Shown here: piece after piece, positions 45,690 to 56,319 of the stretch | Numbering within the stretch: the stretch's first letter is position 1 | How the letters are laid out: every line of letters begins with the position of its first letter | Assembly: GCA_030762175.1 (NCBI GenBank) | Contig: CM060843.1 | Coordinates: forward strand, 111,817,869 to 111,881,868 | Source of the DNA: Metallyticus violacea | Taxonomy: Eukaryota > Arthropoda > Insecta > Mantodea > Metallyticidae | Length of the DNA stretch: 64,000 nt | Direction: 5' to 3' | Program-made: the position numbers and the translations under genes | The notes under the pieces: generated by a model | The model's input: only the letters and a program-made list of their open reading frames with translations | Told to the model about the DNA's origin: nothing | The model's database searches: none

Positions 45690-46440
45690 CTTAATTATAT
45701 ACATGTCAACCTAGAATTAAATAAATAAATATAATTTAAATACCAGACATGCCAGTTAACATAATTAAACACATTTCACTTAACCAAAACGTGTTATAAT
45801 TATATCATTCTAGTTAAATATGTGAAACTAATTAATACATGCCAATTTAATTTTACAGATTAATTTAATTAGCTGCATTTCACCTAACAAAAAACATGTC
45901 ATTCTAGTTAAATTCTTCTTCTAGCCTTTTACAGCCCCATACCGGCCTTAGCTTACCGTGACGACCACCGCGTCCTCTACCTCCATCACGTGATATCATT
46001 GATAGAGTGCAGTATTGCATAGGGGGCATGTGATAGTGCACCGCATCCCGCTGATCGCTTTATCGCGGCTTACTAGATCGGAGATCTCTACCTCTCCACC
46101 AGGCAGCTTCCAATTGTTCTCTCGAGGCTGAGTGGATCCCATTCCAGACTTCCCTAACTTAGAAAATTTCTTGATTAGGTACCGGGAATCAAAACCGGGC
46201 CTCCGGCCCGCAGTCAGCAACGCTAACCACTAGACCAAGGAGGTGGACAGTTAAGTACTTACACTAAATAAATATATATCAACTTAATTTTACGCATATT
46301 ACTCGTAAATTAATTAAATACATTTATAAAATTATTTGCTTTTTATCAAATATAATTTTGTATGTTTTGGCCTACACATTTATCAGCGTAAATAATTATA
46401 TAATCAAGTTAAGCGAGGCAAGTCAATTAATTACAATAAG
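45690..46440. repeat. Degenerate minisatellite, about 20-bp unit, interrupted by SINE-C
   Basis: Units like AATTATATACATGTCAACCT and ACCTAACAAAAAACATGTCA appear from 45690 to 45905 and again from about 46255 to 46440. They resemble the array at 10130-10680. A SINE lies in the middle. The array occupies the region expected to hold the 3' end of LINE-A. Confidence 0.75.
45906..46260 (-). mobile_element. SINE-C, tRNA-derived, single copy
   Basis: On the minus strand the element starts at about 46248 with a tRNA-like head, CTTGGTCTAGTGGTTAGCG (A box) and CCGGTTTTGATTCCCGG (B box), and continues with an unrelated body of about 260 bp ending GGCTGTAAAAGGCTAGAAG. A probable duplication is AGTTAAATTCTT at 45906-45917 and AGTTAAGTACTT at 46249-46260, two mismatches. 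The body shares nothing obvious with SINE-A or SINE-B. The minus frame at 45996-46220 is not a gene. Confidence 0.85.
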
Positions 46441-47054
46441 AAATTAAAGAATATATCAAGTAGTCTGGGAAAAAACCTTAAATTTGAACACTAATTGTAT
46501 TCGTATCTACTTATATCAATGAAATCTTTCTACACGTACAATTTTAGCTTATTTTTAAATTTTGTCGGTGAATGGCAAATCTCAGAGACAACTAGGTCAC
46601 TTATGGTTTTATTTACAAAAGAGAATTAACTACATCCGTTCTCTGTTGCCTACAATTGATTTTAAAGCTATGATCGTTCCTACCACAGTATGTTGATTTT
46701 TGTAATCTAGTTGTGATATCCCTCCATGCATTTTGTTCTGTGTACGCTTTGTATAATGCCATTATCCTTGCTTTTTTACGTCTCTCTACTAGTGATTCCC
46801 AATCTAATGTTTTAGCATTTTAGTTCCCATGTTACTTTTTACCTTTTATGAATTATGCTGCTCTATGCTGGATTTTTTCTAGTACTTTTATTTGATATAT
46901 CCTCTGTGGATCCTAAAAATGTACTGCATGTTCCATTAAAGGCTGAACTAATGACAAATAAGATATTTACTTCGATTTTGGATTGTCTTTATTTAGAATT
47001 CTCATGACAAATTGTAGCCTCATGTATAATTTCCATGTAACATTATCAATTTGT

Positions 47055-47388
47055 TCGTCACATGTGGGTCGGTCTTGATGGTGTAGTGGTTACCATACTT
47101 GCTTTCTACACGCAAGATCGCGGGTTCGAACCCGGCTGGGACCGATGGATTTTTTTTTGGGCGTAAAAATCCTAAGTATGGCTTCCTTGGGAAAGGAAGT
47201 AAAGCCGTGGATCCCGTGTCGTACATTTACGGCACGAAAAAGAACCTCAAGCCTGAAAGAGAGGCCTCTGAGCAAAATTTGTCGGCCGTTTCACGCCCCG
47301 AGTTGAATGGGATACTGATGACCTGAGATGTTAAAGTGCGTCCATAAATAAATCAGTCAAAAAAAAAAAAAAATCAGTCGTCACATGT
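47055..47388 (+). mobile_element. SINE-B, full length, perfect 11-bp duplication, inside LINE-A
   Basis: The element occupies 47066-47377, with TCGTCACATGT at 47055-47065 and 47378-47388. The head GGTCTTGATGGTGTAGTGG and B box GGGTTCGAACCCGG are intact, and an A-run ends the element. Removing the SINE restores the LINE reading LTCDEQID, which proves the order of insertion. It is in the opposite orientation to the LINE. Confidence 0.97.
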
Positions 47389-48319
47389 AAGTTTAGAAAT
47401 TCATTATTTACGGACACTTTTATTGGACATTTCTAGTTTCTAGTTCGTCCAGATTAATTTCTTGTCGGCTTTTACAAGAAGGTTACTGCCTTACTGTTAG
47501 AACCATTTTTCTTACCTTGTGTTTGACCTCTCAATTGAAAATATTGAGATCACTTTGTAAAATCTGTGTTTTTAATGCTTCTATAAAGAATTCATCATCG
47601 GCAATCGAACCTTTGACTTTATACTCGTATTTAAGCAAAGGTCGTTAATACAAATAATAAACAATAGAGACTCAAGTGCGCCACCTTGTAGAACTCCTGA
47701 TGTAATCCTTCCTGAGAATTGACATTTCCTGACCTACCCTAACTCTGTAGGTCAGCTCTTCTAAGAACGTTTTAACCGAAGTATAACTCTTTTATCTATT
47801 TCTAGTTCACACAATTTATCTACTAATAAAGTGCGATGTCAAATCAAAATATTTCGAAAAATCAATTACTACCTCCTCTACCTATCTCTTCAGCTAGGTC
47901 CTGAACTAATGAAATAAATTGGCTATCGCAAGAAAACTTTTTCCAACAATCATGTTAACTAACGGTGGTAGAACCAGTCTTTGTAATTAAGGACACTAAG
48001 AATATATTGAACTATAAATATTCCATAACTTTACAAACAACAAATATGAGATACCATACTGTAATTTTTAAAACATTTGAATACCTCCCTAATGAATAGA
48101 GACTACAACAGCTGACTTCCAGTCTTGCGGTAGGCTAGAATTATTTAGAAACACTGTTAAGTAAGCGCATAAGGTAAGAAATGATAATCGCCCCTTCTAG
48201 CTTCCAAACTTTCGCAACAATATCCTCAGAACCACCTGACTTCCGATTTTTAATTTTTTTCTAACACTTTCTTTTGATATTTCAAAAGTAAATTTCCTTT
48301 TTCTTCTATGCAAGTGTGA

Positions 48320-48365
<46 letters not shown>

Positions 48366-48366
48366 G
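48320..48366. repeat. ATT microsatellite within LINE-A
   Basis: About 15 ATT units interrupting the LINE-A remnant between its YVWRR and FEISKESV segments. Confidence 0.96.
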
Positions 48367-48649
48367 CCATCATTTTGTTAAATTTGGAAACATAATAAAT
48401 CATCTTTTTCTTTGACCTCTGTCATGTTTTTATTAACTTTCATTCACTCAACAGTGTCATTTCTCGTTCTCCGCCATACATAATTATAAAACCTACTCCA
48501 ATTTCTATTGCCATCAGCTTTTAGTATTTTTTTTGAGGATTTTTTTTTTTCCCACGCTCCAGTTCATTAGTCAATTCCATATATTTAACTGTGCTCCGTT
48601 TACGCTTGTTATAGCAATATCAGTTTTAGTAAGTTTTAGTAAGTTCATG

Positions 48650-50290
48650 TAGAGCTTTACTTTACTTTACTTAAACTATTTTCATTTTCAGGTATTAAAA
48701 CTTGGTCATTCGCAAACTTAACTGTTTTTGCAAATCTCTTACTTTTAAAATTATCATTAATATTAAAATTTATCAGCTGTTTTTCCAGCTGTTTTTTCAA
48801 CACTCTTACAGCATCGTCTAATTAAACATTAAAATGGACGGCGTGATGCTACACTTTTACATTTAAATTACATTAGCAGGAAGTATTTTACCTTCTTTTG
48901 TTTTTATATTTATTCTGACTCCCTCATGCGCTGCTTTTACAACTTTTATTAGATGTTGAGGTCCTCTTTGATGCATAATATTCCATAACATGTTCTATAT
49001 ACATTGTTCAACGCCTTTAGAAAATCAGTAATTAAGGGGATGTTTTCTATATTAATCTCGCTATGGGATTCAATTAGTTGTTTTAAAATAAACACAATAT
49101 TCATACAGGAACTTCCTATTCTAAGGTCGTAAGTTCTTCTAACAGAATACTCTGTGTAATTTTTTGCATTTTGAATAAATGTTGCACAACTATGTATAAT
49201 TCAATTAATATACTTATTTCTCTATACTTTTTACAGTTTGTATTCTCTTTGAAAATACGGACTATTAAATCTTCTTTCCAGATATTAGACTTGCGACTTA
49301 GCGTCTGGCATTTTAATACCTTTTAGAAATCTCTCCAGTGTTCTTTTTGAAGCGATTTATAAATTAAATGTTTATATTATCAATTCCGGAACTGTTTCTG
49401 TGTTTTATTCCATTTAAACTTTCTTCTAATGCCCATATTTCAATTGGATCTATTTCTAAAGTAGGTGAAATGTTAACTGCCTCTTAGAGTATTACTTTTT
49501 GAGAGCTTTACTATTGCCCATTGTTCTTTAAAAAGTTGTAGCCATTGTTTATCTCTTATTATTTGAATGTCAGCTACATATTTCTGATCCTTATTTAGGT
49601 GTTTTAATATTTTATATGTATTTTCTATTTCTGCCATGAACGTCATTTTCAATATTAGCGACGTATATTTTCCAATTTTCTTGTTGTTCTGGTTTTACCA
49701 GAATTTTAACATATGCTGTACTCATTTTATATTTGATAAAGTCGTTTTCAACTTTACTTTGTAACTTTGGTAGACTTTTTCTTTCTCATCTTTCAATATA
49801 TTACACTCTTCTGTACAGTTATAATATGTCGGTCCTGGTGGGTTGTGTAGTGGTAACCATACTTGCCTCCTAAACCCAAGATCGCTGGTTCAAACCCAGC
49901 CAGGATCGATTCATTTTTTTTTCGGGCGTAAAAATCGTATGTATAGCTTCCTTCGGAAGGGGAGTAAAGCCGTGGGTCCCGTGTCGTACATTTATGGCAC
50001 GAAAAAGAACCTCAACCCTGAAAGAAGAGACCTCTGAGCAAAATTTGTCGGCCGTTTCACGCTCTCAATAGAATGGGACGCTGATGACCTGTAATGTTAA
50101 AGAGCACCCGTAAATAGATAAATAAAAATAGTTATAATATTTATTTCTTTTTAAGTTTTTGTATGTTTTCTGTAAATGTTCTTGTCAAATTTTCAAAATT
50201 TTAAATTTGACTTCATACTGTTTTGCAATTTGCATAATTCTTATTTGATATAAATCGTTGATTGGGAAATACTTTAGTAAATGCATAACG
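48650..50290 (-). pseudogene. LINE-B, reverse-transcriptase N-terminal half and palm
   Basis: Minus-strand reading: KQYEVKFKILK and NCTEECNILKDEKEK flank the inserted SINE near 50190 and 49800; then MSTAYVKILVKPEQQENWK, VANIENDVHGRN, and further IRDKQWLQ-FKEQW near 49520. Next NGIKHRNSSGIDNINI near 49420-49370, then WKEDLIVRIFKENTNCKKY near 49270, EYSVRRTYDLRIGSSC..IVFILKQLIESH near 49130-49060, TDFLKALNNVYR (palm D) near 49010, QHLIKVVKAAHEGVRINIKT near 48950-48900 and DDAVRVLKKQLEKQL then KFANDQVLIPENENSL near 48690. In that last block the usual FADD is FAND: one catalytic aspartate is lost. The continuation is at 45195-45620. Confidence 0.88.
49817..50140 (+). mobile_element. SINE-B, full length, perfect 11-bp duplication, inside LINE-B
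   Basis: The element occupies 49828-50129, flanked by AGTTATAATAT at 49817-49827 and 50130-50140. The head has two extra bases (GGTGGGTTGTGTAGTGG) and B box CTGGTTCAAACCCAGCC. The tail is AAATAGATAAATAAAAAT. It is opposite in orientation to the LINE it entered. Confidence 0.97.
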
Positions 50291-50294
50291 TTTG

Positions 50295-50697
50295 ATACTT
50301 ACCACGTGTTTACCACTATGCGTGGCGTTCTGCGATTTTCATTTGAGTGAATAATGAAACCGGTAAAGCAGCCCGGTATAATGCGTCATTGCAGACACGT
50401 ACCTGTCCGCTGTTCATTAATCCATTAATGTTACGCGTAAGGATTGAAGAGTTTTCATCATTTAAACACAGTGCTCCCCTGCGCTGGTATACATACACAG
50501 TGATTTTAAATGGATGTTTATCCGCGGCACAATTGTCGGCTGCAAGCAAGCTATCTGCCGGCTTAGTCGGATAAACATAATTTCTTAATTCATAGATCTG
50601 TCATGCAAATTACAATTACAAGGATCACGTAGCGCTTGTCATAGAAGATATTGAAAATAATATCCTTCTCTCATCACATAACTCTCTCACCTTTCAA
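50295..50697. other. Unrecognised sequence, normal GC
   Basis: Overlapping frames of 75-77 codons are open on both strands between 50316 and 50574, in less AT-rich sequence. Neither shows a motif I recognise. Two overlapping open frames more often reflect composition than two genes. Confidence 0.4.
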
Positions 50698-50818
50698 AAA
50701 AATGTACATTTACGGGCATTAGTTCTTCTACTGAAATTGTTGCAGTTTCTCATCTTATAATATCTTGCAGTTCTTCCAACGTTTTCTGGTTATTCCGATA
50801 CCCTTTAATTTTTATAAT
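50698..50818 (-). pseudogene. Transposase C-terminal scrap (TLEELQ type)
   Basis: The minus strand gives KGYRNNQKTLEELQDIIR, one stop, then ETATISVEELMPVNV in the same frame. In IS630/Tc1/mariner-superfamily transposases of insects, a VY.NNP.TLEELK.NIR.EI..I..E.L block follows the catalytic DFFLWG. The match covers about 38 residues. The remnant at 21690-21900 shows the equivalent KPCTLVELQENV. Confidence 0.6.
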
Positions 50819-50819
50819 T

Positions 50820-51205
50820 GAAGCGGTTTCATTAAAATCATCTCAGGGTTTTCACTGCTTTATAAACCTCACTCAACTCATGGAACTGAGGGAGAGTTGT
50901 TTCTTACAGCGGTATTTATAAAAGGAATAAGAGGTGTTAATTAAATATTTAATGGACGGAGGGTGGAGGGAAGGATTTGGAAGGATTTCATTTCATTATG
51001 GATTCTCAGGTGTAAATAATTCCTTCCTCTCCGACGATGGTTACCGCTGTCTTACAGTTTTGCTATGGCTATTGGGACTCTGCTGCTGGATACTTTTGTG
51101 GTCCTGTGACCATAGGGGAAGGAGTCTTGGATATTAAGATGACATCATTTATTTTTCATGCACTGTTGTACTTAAACTATTGCACTGTTGCACTTAACTA
51201 ATAAA
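50820..51205. other. Unrecognised sequence
   Basis: The less AT-rich stretch at 50950-51130 shares a short block with 13830-13885 (see findings). Its 67-codon + frame shows no known motif. Confidence 0.4.
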
Positions 51206-51208
51206 GGT

Positions 51209-51434
51209 CATAAGTATGGCTTCCTTCGGAAGGGAATTAAAGCCGTGGGTTTCGTGTCGTACATTTACGGCACGAAAAAGAACCTCAAGCCTGAAAGAAG
51301 AGACCTCTAGCAAAATTTGTCGGCCGTTTCACGCTCTCAATAGAATGGGACGCTGATGACCTGAGATGTTAAAGAGCGTCCGTAAACAAACCTAATCCAA
51401 AAAAAAAAAAAAAAAGAAAGAAAGAAAGAAAAGA
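51209..51434 (+). mobile_element. SINE-B, head missing, with A-rich GAAA tail
   Basis: The copy starts at TAAGTATGGCTTCCTTCGG, so the tRNA-like head is absent, as in 5'-truncated retroposition. The body is very well conserved to GTAAACAAACCTAATCC, followed by an A-run and GAAA units to 51434, a longer tail than in other copies. Confidence 0.94.
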
Positions 51435-51435
51435 A

Positions 51436-53550
51436 TACTCTTGCCAAACTAACTGCGGGCCCCAAAGTTACAAACTAAACAAACATGGCCTACGTGACTT
51501 TTTACATGTGTATATTAACTCAAGCGGCTGGCTTCTTCCCTTGAAGAGGTTATTTTTTTATCCCTGCAGTAGCCAAAGGTTTTGTGGTGCCTACCCTACT
51601 TAAGAAATTCTCTAACAGAATACCAATAAACATATTGCTCAAGGATGTTACAACAGGCTACAGAAATTCCCAGGTCAGATTTTATGGCTGGGGTAACTTT
51701 CTGCGAGAAAATAACATTTTACACAGAATAATTCAACACTTGTGCAGGAAATTGACATTACACTCATGGTTATAACGAAGTTACATAAAATTACTTGCTA
51801 TCTGAGGGTGGCAGCTCATAAATACTACCTCATTTTTCAAAAGTCGTTACAATGTACTACACAATTTATTAACTATGACAAATAGTTCAGAAAACCCCGG
51901 AATACTGTTGGCGATCTTTGCGGATATTTGGTTGCTCTTTATCTCTTTACCTCGTACGGAGATAGCATTTGAAAGTTTACCTTGCTCTTAAAAACTGTCC
52001 ATGCCTGCTTTCGCATCTTAGAATTGTATTAGTTAAGACTATCAGTACTATAACTACGTAAAGCTTTCGCAGCTTCCTCGGCACACGATACTATTGCTCT
52101 TGCGATGTGCTGTTGTTTAAAAGAACGAATCATCACTGACTTACCTGTTAATATCTATTACGTCCATAGGCCGAGTCGAGAAGCGTGGAACATGCCTATT
52201 AAGTAGCTAACTTCAACAGAATGAGTTTTTATATTCCTTTACGAAAAATCATTTTCATGTGGTTCTCTAATGCTGAAGCGATTCACAAATTTTATTGCAC
52301 GCTACCCTAAATTATATAGAGAAGATTGGCTTGCTCTTAACTAAGTTACGCCATAAGGCGCGAAATATCAGCGTCCTTACGCTCTCCACTGGCAGTAGGG
52401 TCATTAAAAATACATAACGCTTTGCCTTTCGTGTTCGCATTTCTATATCTTTTACCGTTTCATCACCTTAACATCTTTTTTTGTTACTATTGAGTAATAC
52501 GTTTATGAACAATATCAGTTAAGCAATATGACCCAGTACCAAATATTGAAAATAGTAATAAATGCTGTAAAGATTATTCATATTTAATTTACACTCGATT
52601 AAATATTGCATAAGCACGAGAATTGTTATACTAATGTTAATACGGTGACATCAGATAAACGCTGTTTCAAGCTCCCCATTAATAGAAATCGCATACGGTA
52701 AAATCTGGGGATCACTGGCCGCATTCCCTTACTAATGATATCTCCTCAACATTTTTTCACAATTAAAGCTAACGAGGATCATTGTATGTACAGTGGCAGA
52801 GTCTTGTTGAATTTTTATTTGTATTTAGTGTCCGGTAATTCTTCAAAGAAAAGTGTGATTATGTTATCACTGTGTCTCTGCACATTCATGGTATTTTATA
52901 GTCTTTACAATGTTGTAAGCATTCATTATTACCATACTTTGTGCTTTCAATGGCATTTTGTGTACAGAATCGGCTTTTTCTGTACTTTAATTCCTATAAC
53001 TCTTGTGTACTTACAAGACAATTTAAATGGAACCAAGCTTCGACCGCAATAAAAATTAAATTTCGGTCATTAGAATAATCCCTAAAAACTTGTTGCAGAA
53101 ATTTACTCTAATTACATTATTATGTCGCTGAAATTCCTGAACAATGGTAGCCTGGTTTTAATTTTAAAATGTTATGGCATTCCAAGTAGAGGTTACTAAT
53201 TTTCTGTACGCAAATTTTCGCATAGCGTTATTTGTAATTCGTTCTAAACTTTCTAGAATTCGTTAAATTTCTTCTTAATAAGTGCACGATGCGGCATTTT
53301 ATTTTAAAGTTCCTTACGCATTTCTAAATATTACGGACAGTATATATTTGAGATTCAGTAACACCAGAGAATTGTCTTACAAAACACGTGAGCCAACTCA
53401 CAAATAAAATGAGAACATTTCGTTTCATAACTTATCGCAGCTCTAGCAGATAAACGTTTTTTTGAAAGTATCGTATAATATTTAATATCTTACTTTCATC
53501 AACAGACGTTTTAATTAAAAATTCTCAACAAGCCACTCCTTTGTGCGTGT
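51436..53550. other. Unrecognised AT-rich sequence
   Basis: Two kb with no recognised gene or named repeat. The 105-codon frame at 52735-53052 shows no motif that I can name. Confidence 0.5.
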
Positions 53551-53553
53551 TAT

Positions 53554-53878
53554 TACTGTCATGTCATATTTTTTTTTTTTTTTAATTTATGTGCGCTCTT
53601 TAACAGCTCAGGTCATCAGCGTCCCATTCAACTCGGGGCGTGAAACAGCCGACAAATTTTGCTCAGAGGCCTCTCTTTCAGGCTTGAGGTTCTTTTTCGT
53701 GCCGTAAATGTACGACACGGGACCCACGGCTTTACTTCCCTTCCGAAGGAAGCCATACTTAGGATTTTTACGCCCCGAAAAAATCCATCGGTCCTGGCCG
53801 GGTTCGAACCCGCGATCTTGGGTTTAGGAGGTAAGTATGGTAACCACTACACCACCAGGACCGAATACTGTCATGTCA
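53554..53878 (-). mobile_element. SINE-B, full length, perfect 13-bp duplication, reverse orientation
   Basis: The element occupies 53567-53865, with TACTGTCATGTCA at 53554-53566 and 53866-53878. It begins with a T-run (reversed tail) and ends with the reversed head: B box GGGTTCGAACCC, anticodon-loop region TTAGGAGG and A box GTAACCACTACACC, closing with CAGGACCG. It is the best-preserved copy in the window and the best template for a family consensus. Confidence 0.98.
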
Positions 53879-53879
53879 C

Positions 53880-55104
53880 ATTAAGTAATAATTGTATATA
53901 TTAAAAATTGAATCTTAAATGATATTAAGTAATTTTCCAAAAATGTTAGGCAAACAGACTCCTTGCGTGGAACGATAGCTCAATAATTACATGGGTTCGG
54001 CGATAAAGGAATGAAACCTTAGGCAACAAAGTTAGATACGTTAAATATTACATTAAAATTACACACAACGCATCCTTTTGGGACCATGAATCGCCGGAGA
54101 AAAACACCTAATAAAACGCACCACCCCTTGCTTCAACTGAGCATTCATAGTCAAAAGAGGACTCTATAAGTTGTTGTTTTTTTTTTTTTTTCGTTTTTCT
54201 GTAACATACTGGAGAGTTTTTGTTGAATTGGAGGGCTGAGGTAGAGAGTCGTTAACCACCGCCACCAACTAAAAGGAAGAAGGTGAATCAAGGAGCGGCA
54301 TTTAGGTGTCAAATAGTGCAGGTGCTTTCATTTGTTGAAATATTTGAGAAATTATTGTTTTGTCAGGGTCAAAGATATATAATTATCAATTTAGCTTTAT
54401 TAATATGACGTTAATGGAGTTCTACGGCTAAGAAAATTATTGAAGCAGGAAAACACATTGACTGCTGGAATTCATTTGACTCAGAGAGTGACTGCCAAAG
54501 AACTTCAGACTATGGGACGCACTGCCGGAGGGTTCGGTACCATCAGATATCAATAGAGTAATGGATGCTTAACCACATTGGCAGTGCAAGACAGGTATGA
54601 ATTAACGAAGTAACCGAAGTTTTAATTGGCTCTGTAGAAAGAGGCTTCTACAAGGGAGGTTCTAAACTTCAAAACCTGAGCTCATAGCTTTCGCATGTTG
54701 CCAGCTGTATATGCTAACTCTGTGTGGTAATTCATAATTGATGTGTCGAACGATTATACCTAAACCAGTGGAATTTTCATATCCAATAATATGTAAATAA
54801 TACAATAGAATATTTTTATTACATCCTGTGCCGGTACAGCACTTTTTGTTACACAATAAATCTGTAGAAGATCTTTCGGATAGATTTTAAAAGTTAATAT
54901 GCAAAAATCGTGTATGTGAAATATTTCGGTAGAATTAATAAAAATATACGGATTTGTTTTCAATGAATATACATCTATGTTATATGTTTTACTCTACTTT
55001 ATTACTTGTCACGATAAAATGTATATCGATAGAGAAAACAACATTAAATAATTATTATTAAACCAATGTATGGCACACTCCGTGTGTTTACAAATAAGCT
55101 TTTA
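53880..55104. other. Unrecognised AT-rich sequence
   Basis: No gene or named repeat recognised; a T-run lies at 54175-54191. Confidence 0.5.
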
Positions 55105-55163
55105 AAAATGGATGAGCTCAGTGGTCTCAGAGCTGCTCATACCACTGGCTAGTGAGTTTGACT
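55105..55163 (+). repeat. tRNA-like fragment, degenerate
   Basis: GATGAGCTCAGTGGTCTCAG resembles an A box and GTGAGTTTGACTCC a B box, at about the right distance. Acceptor-stem pairing is not seen. It may be a SINE head or old tRNA pseudogene. Confidence 0.4.
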
Positions 55164-55169
55164 CCTTCT

Positions 55170-55695
55170 TTGATGTACTGCTTCATCACTCACTCAGATT
55201 TTAGCCCCGATTGTACTTCCAGTAAAGTTATCTTCCTGCATTGGAGAATTGCCTGCTGCCTAACCACACACTTCAAGTGGTTCTTAATTTTTCTTCAATA
55301 CTTCTTGTATTTCCCTGATCCACTCACTATCCAAATGGAGCCCAGCTTTTCCAGTCTTTTTCTTAATTTCGATGCCTATATCATGTTCCCTCCCAGTCTT
55401 ACCAATTCGTATTACCACAGTGCCCTAATTAACGTTTGGCTTCCATGAATAATTCGCAGGCAGCATTTCACTGGTCTCATTTTATACCTTATGTCTCACT
55501 GTAGGCGCCGAATTCTCGTCTAATATCGCAATAACCTGTGCTCTTCCAGCTTCAAAATCCCTTTAAAAATAAGATGTAACAGAATCTAGATCTGCCATTA
55601 AATCCCTTACTAAAGGACTGCGTAAAATAAAGCAACAGAAAGAAATTTACAATTTCATAACACACTAGAAATGCAACACAGTGACTTTTTTACGT
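55170..55695. other. Unrecognised sequence
   Basis: The + frame at 55152-55448 (98 codons) is pyrimidine-rich with no motif I recognise. Confidence 0.45.
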
Positions 55696-55696
55696 G

Positions 55697-55960
55697 TCAG
55701 TAAATGTAATCAATCCTAATATGCTGCAAGACTTCTTCATTAAACACAGACTCAAAAGAGCTGTCATGCAAAGTTCTTAGTGAACGAGTTTCTGGCCTGT
55801 TGACTGTAGCTCCCGCTTCACATAAAAGGAGAAGAAGTTGCCTATATGTCCGGGAACTCTCGCTTTGTACATGTATTCTGCCTATGGGTGCACGAACCAA
55901 GTGGTAGCTTTTGACTCGTTCGTTTAAATTAATAAATAATTCGTAGCGGCTCAGTAATGT
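55697..55960 (-). CDS. Candidate 3'-terminal exon, unknown protein
   Basis: An open minus-strand frame of 87 codons ends in a stop at 55697-55699. It has no methionine start; it is preceded by a TAG whose AG could be a splice acceptor (CGCCTAG just upstream of 55960), though no strong pyrimidine tract is seen. The protein includes RYELFINLNERVKSYHLVR, then RTYRQLLLLLCEAGATVN and RSLRTLHDSSFESVF. The LLLLLCEAGATVN stretch looks like the end of an ankyrin repeat (LLLEAGADVN), but a single partial repeat is weak evidence. Amino-acid usage is less skewed than in the surrounding AT-rich frames. It could equally be an old transposon frame or chance. Confidence 0.27.
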   Translation of the reverse strand, partial: TLLSRYELFINLNERVKSYHLVRAPIGRIHVQSESSRTYRQLLLLLCEAGATVNRPETRSLRTLHDSSFESVFNEEVLQHIRIDYIY

Positions 55961-55964
55961 CTAG

Positions 55965-56318
55965 GCGAGCGAATTTCTGAAATTTTTACTTATCATAATG
56001 GACATTAACCCATGGAATAGTGCTGGGAATGCATTCTGAGTATATGTGAAAGCTATATTTATACCAGTCATTTATTTATAGGTGTCATCATAATTATGCA
56101 ATGTGATATTAGAATTGAACATAAACAATTAAAATAGTAGTTCAAATAGAAATATATTATACACAGCATCTCTTAGACTTAGTGCAGCAGACAGAATAAG
56201 CTTCTAGATATTAACAGAAAGAACATCTTTAGCTGCCAGGCGAATAATGCTATGCAGTGCAGTCGTTAGAGCATTTGACACTTCCAAGTTGCCCTAAAAT
56301 GGCAGAAAATGCAACAAA
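55965..56318. other. Unrecognised AT-rich sequence
   Basis: Nothing identified. No upstream exon joined to the 55697-55960 frame could be seen. Confidence 0.45.
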
Positions 56319-56319
56319 T

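Larger units (their letters stand above)
46545..48615 (-). pseudogene. LINE-A (jockey/CR1-like) reverse-transcriptase remnant
   Basis: Minus-strand motifs in order: ADGNRNWSRFYNYVWRR near 48515-48460; SLPQDWKSAVVVSIH near 48130-48085; DFSKYFDLTSHF (the palm domain motif with catalytic D, near 47860); TFLEELTYRVRVGQEMS; SGVLQGGALESLLFIICIND near 47705-47645; and after a SINE, LTCDEQIDNVTWKLYMRLQ, then LVERRKKARIMALYKAYTEQ, then RNDHSFKINCRQQRTDVVNS near 46690-46590. This is a non-LTR retrotransposon RT with its C-terminal domain. The motif expected as F/YADD lies in decayed sequence near 47640. N-terminal endonuclease is missing: the copy seems 5'-truncated near 48615, where LINE-B begins. Many stops. 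Confidence 0.88.

Noticed and set aside
45996..46220. 74-codon minus frame with normal composition
   Set aside because: It lies entirely in the tRNA-derived SINE-C and starts in its tRNA-like head.
50316..50574. Overlapping open frames on both strands, 75-77 codons
   Set aside because: Overlap and lack of any motif make base composition a better explanation; kept only as an unrecognised interval.
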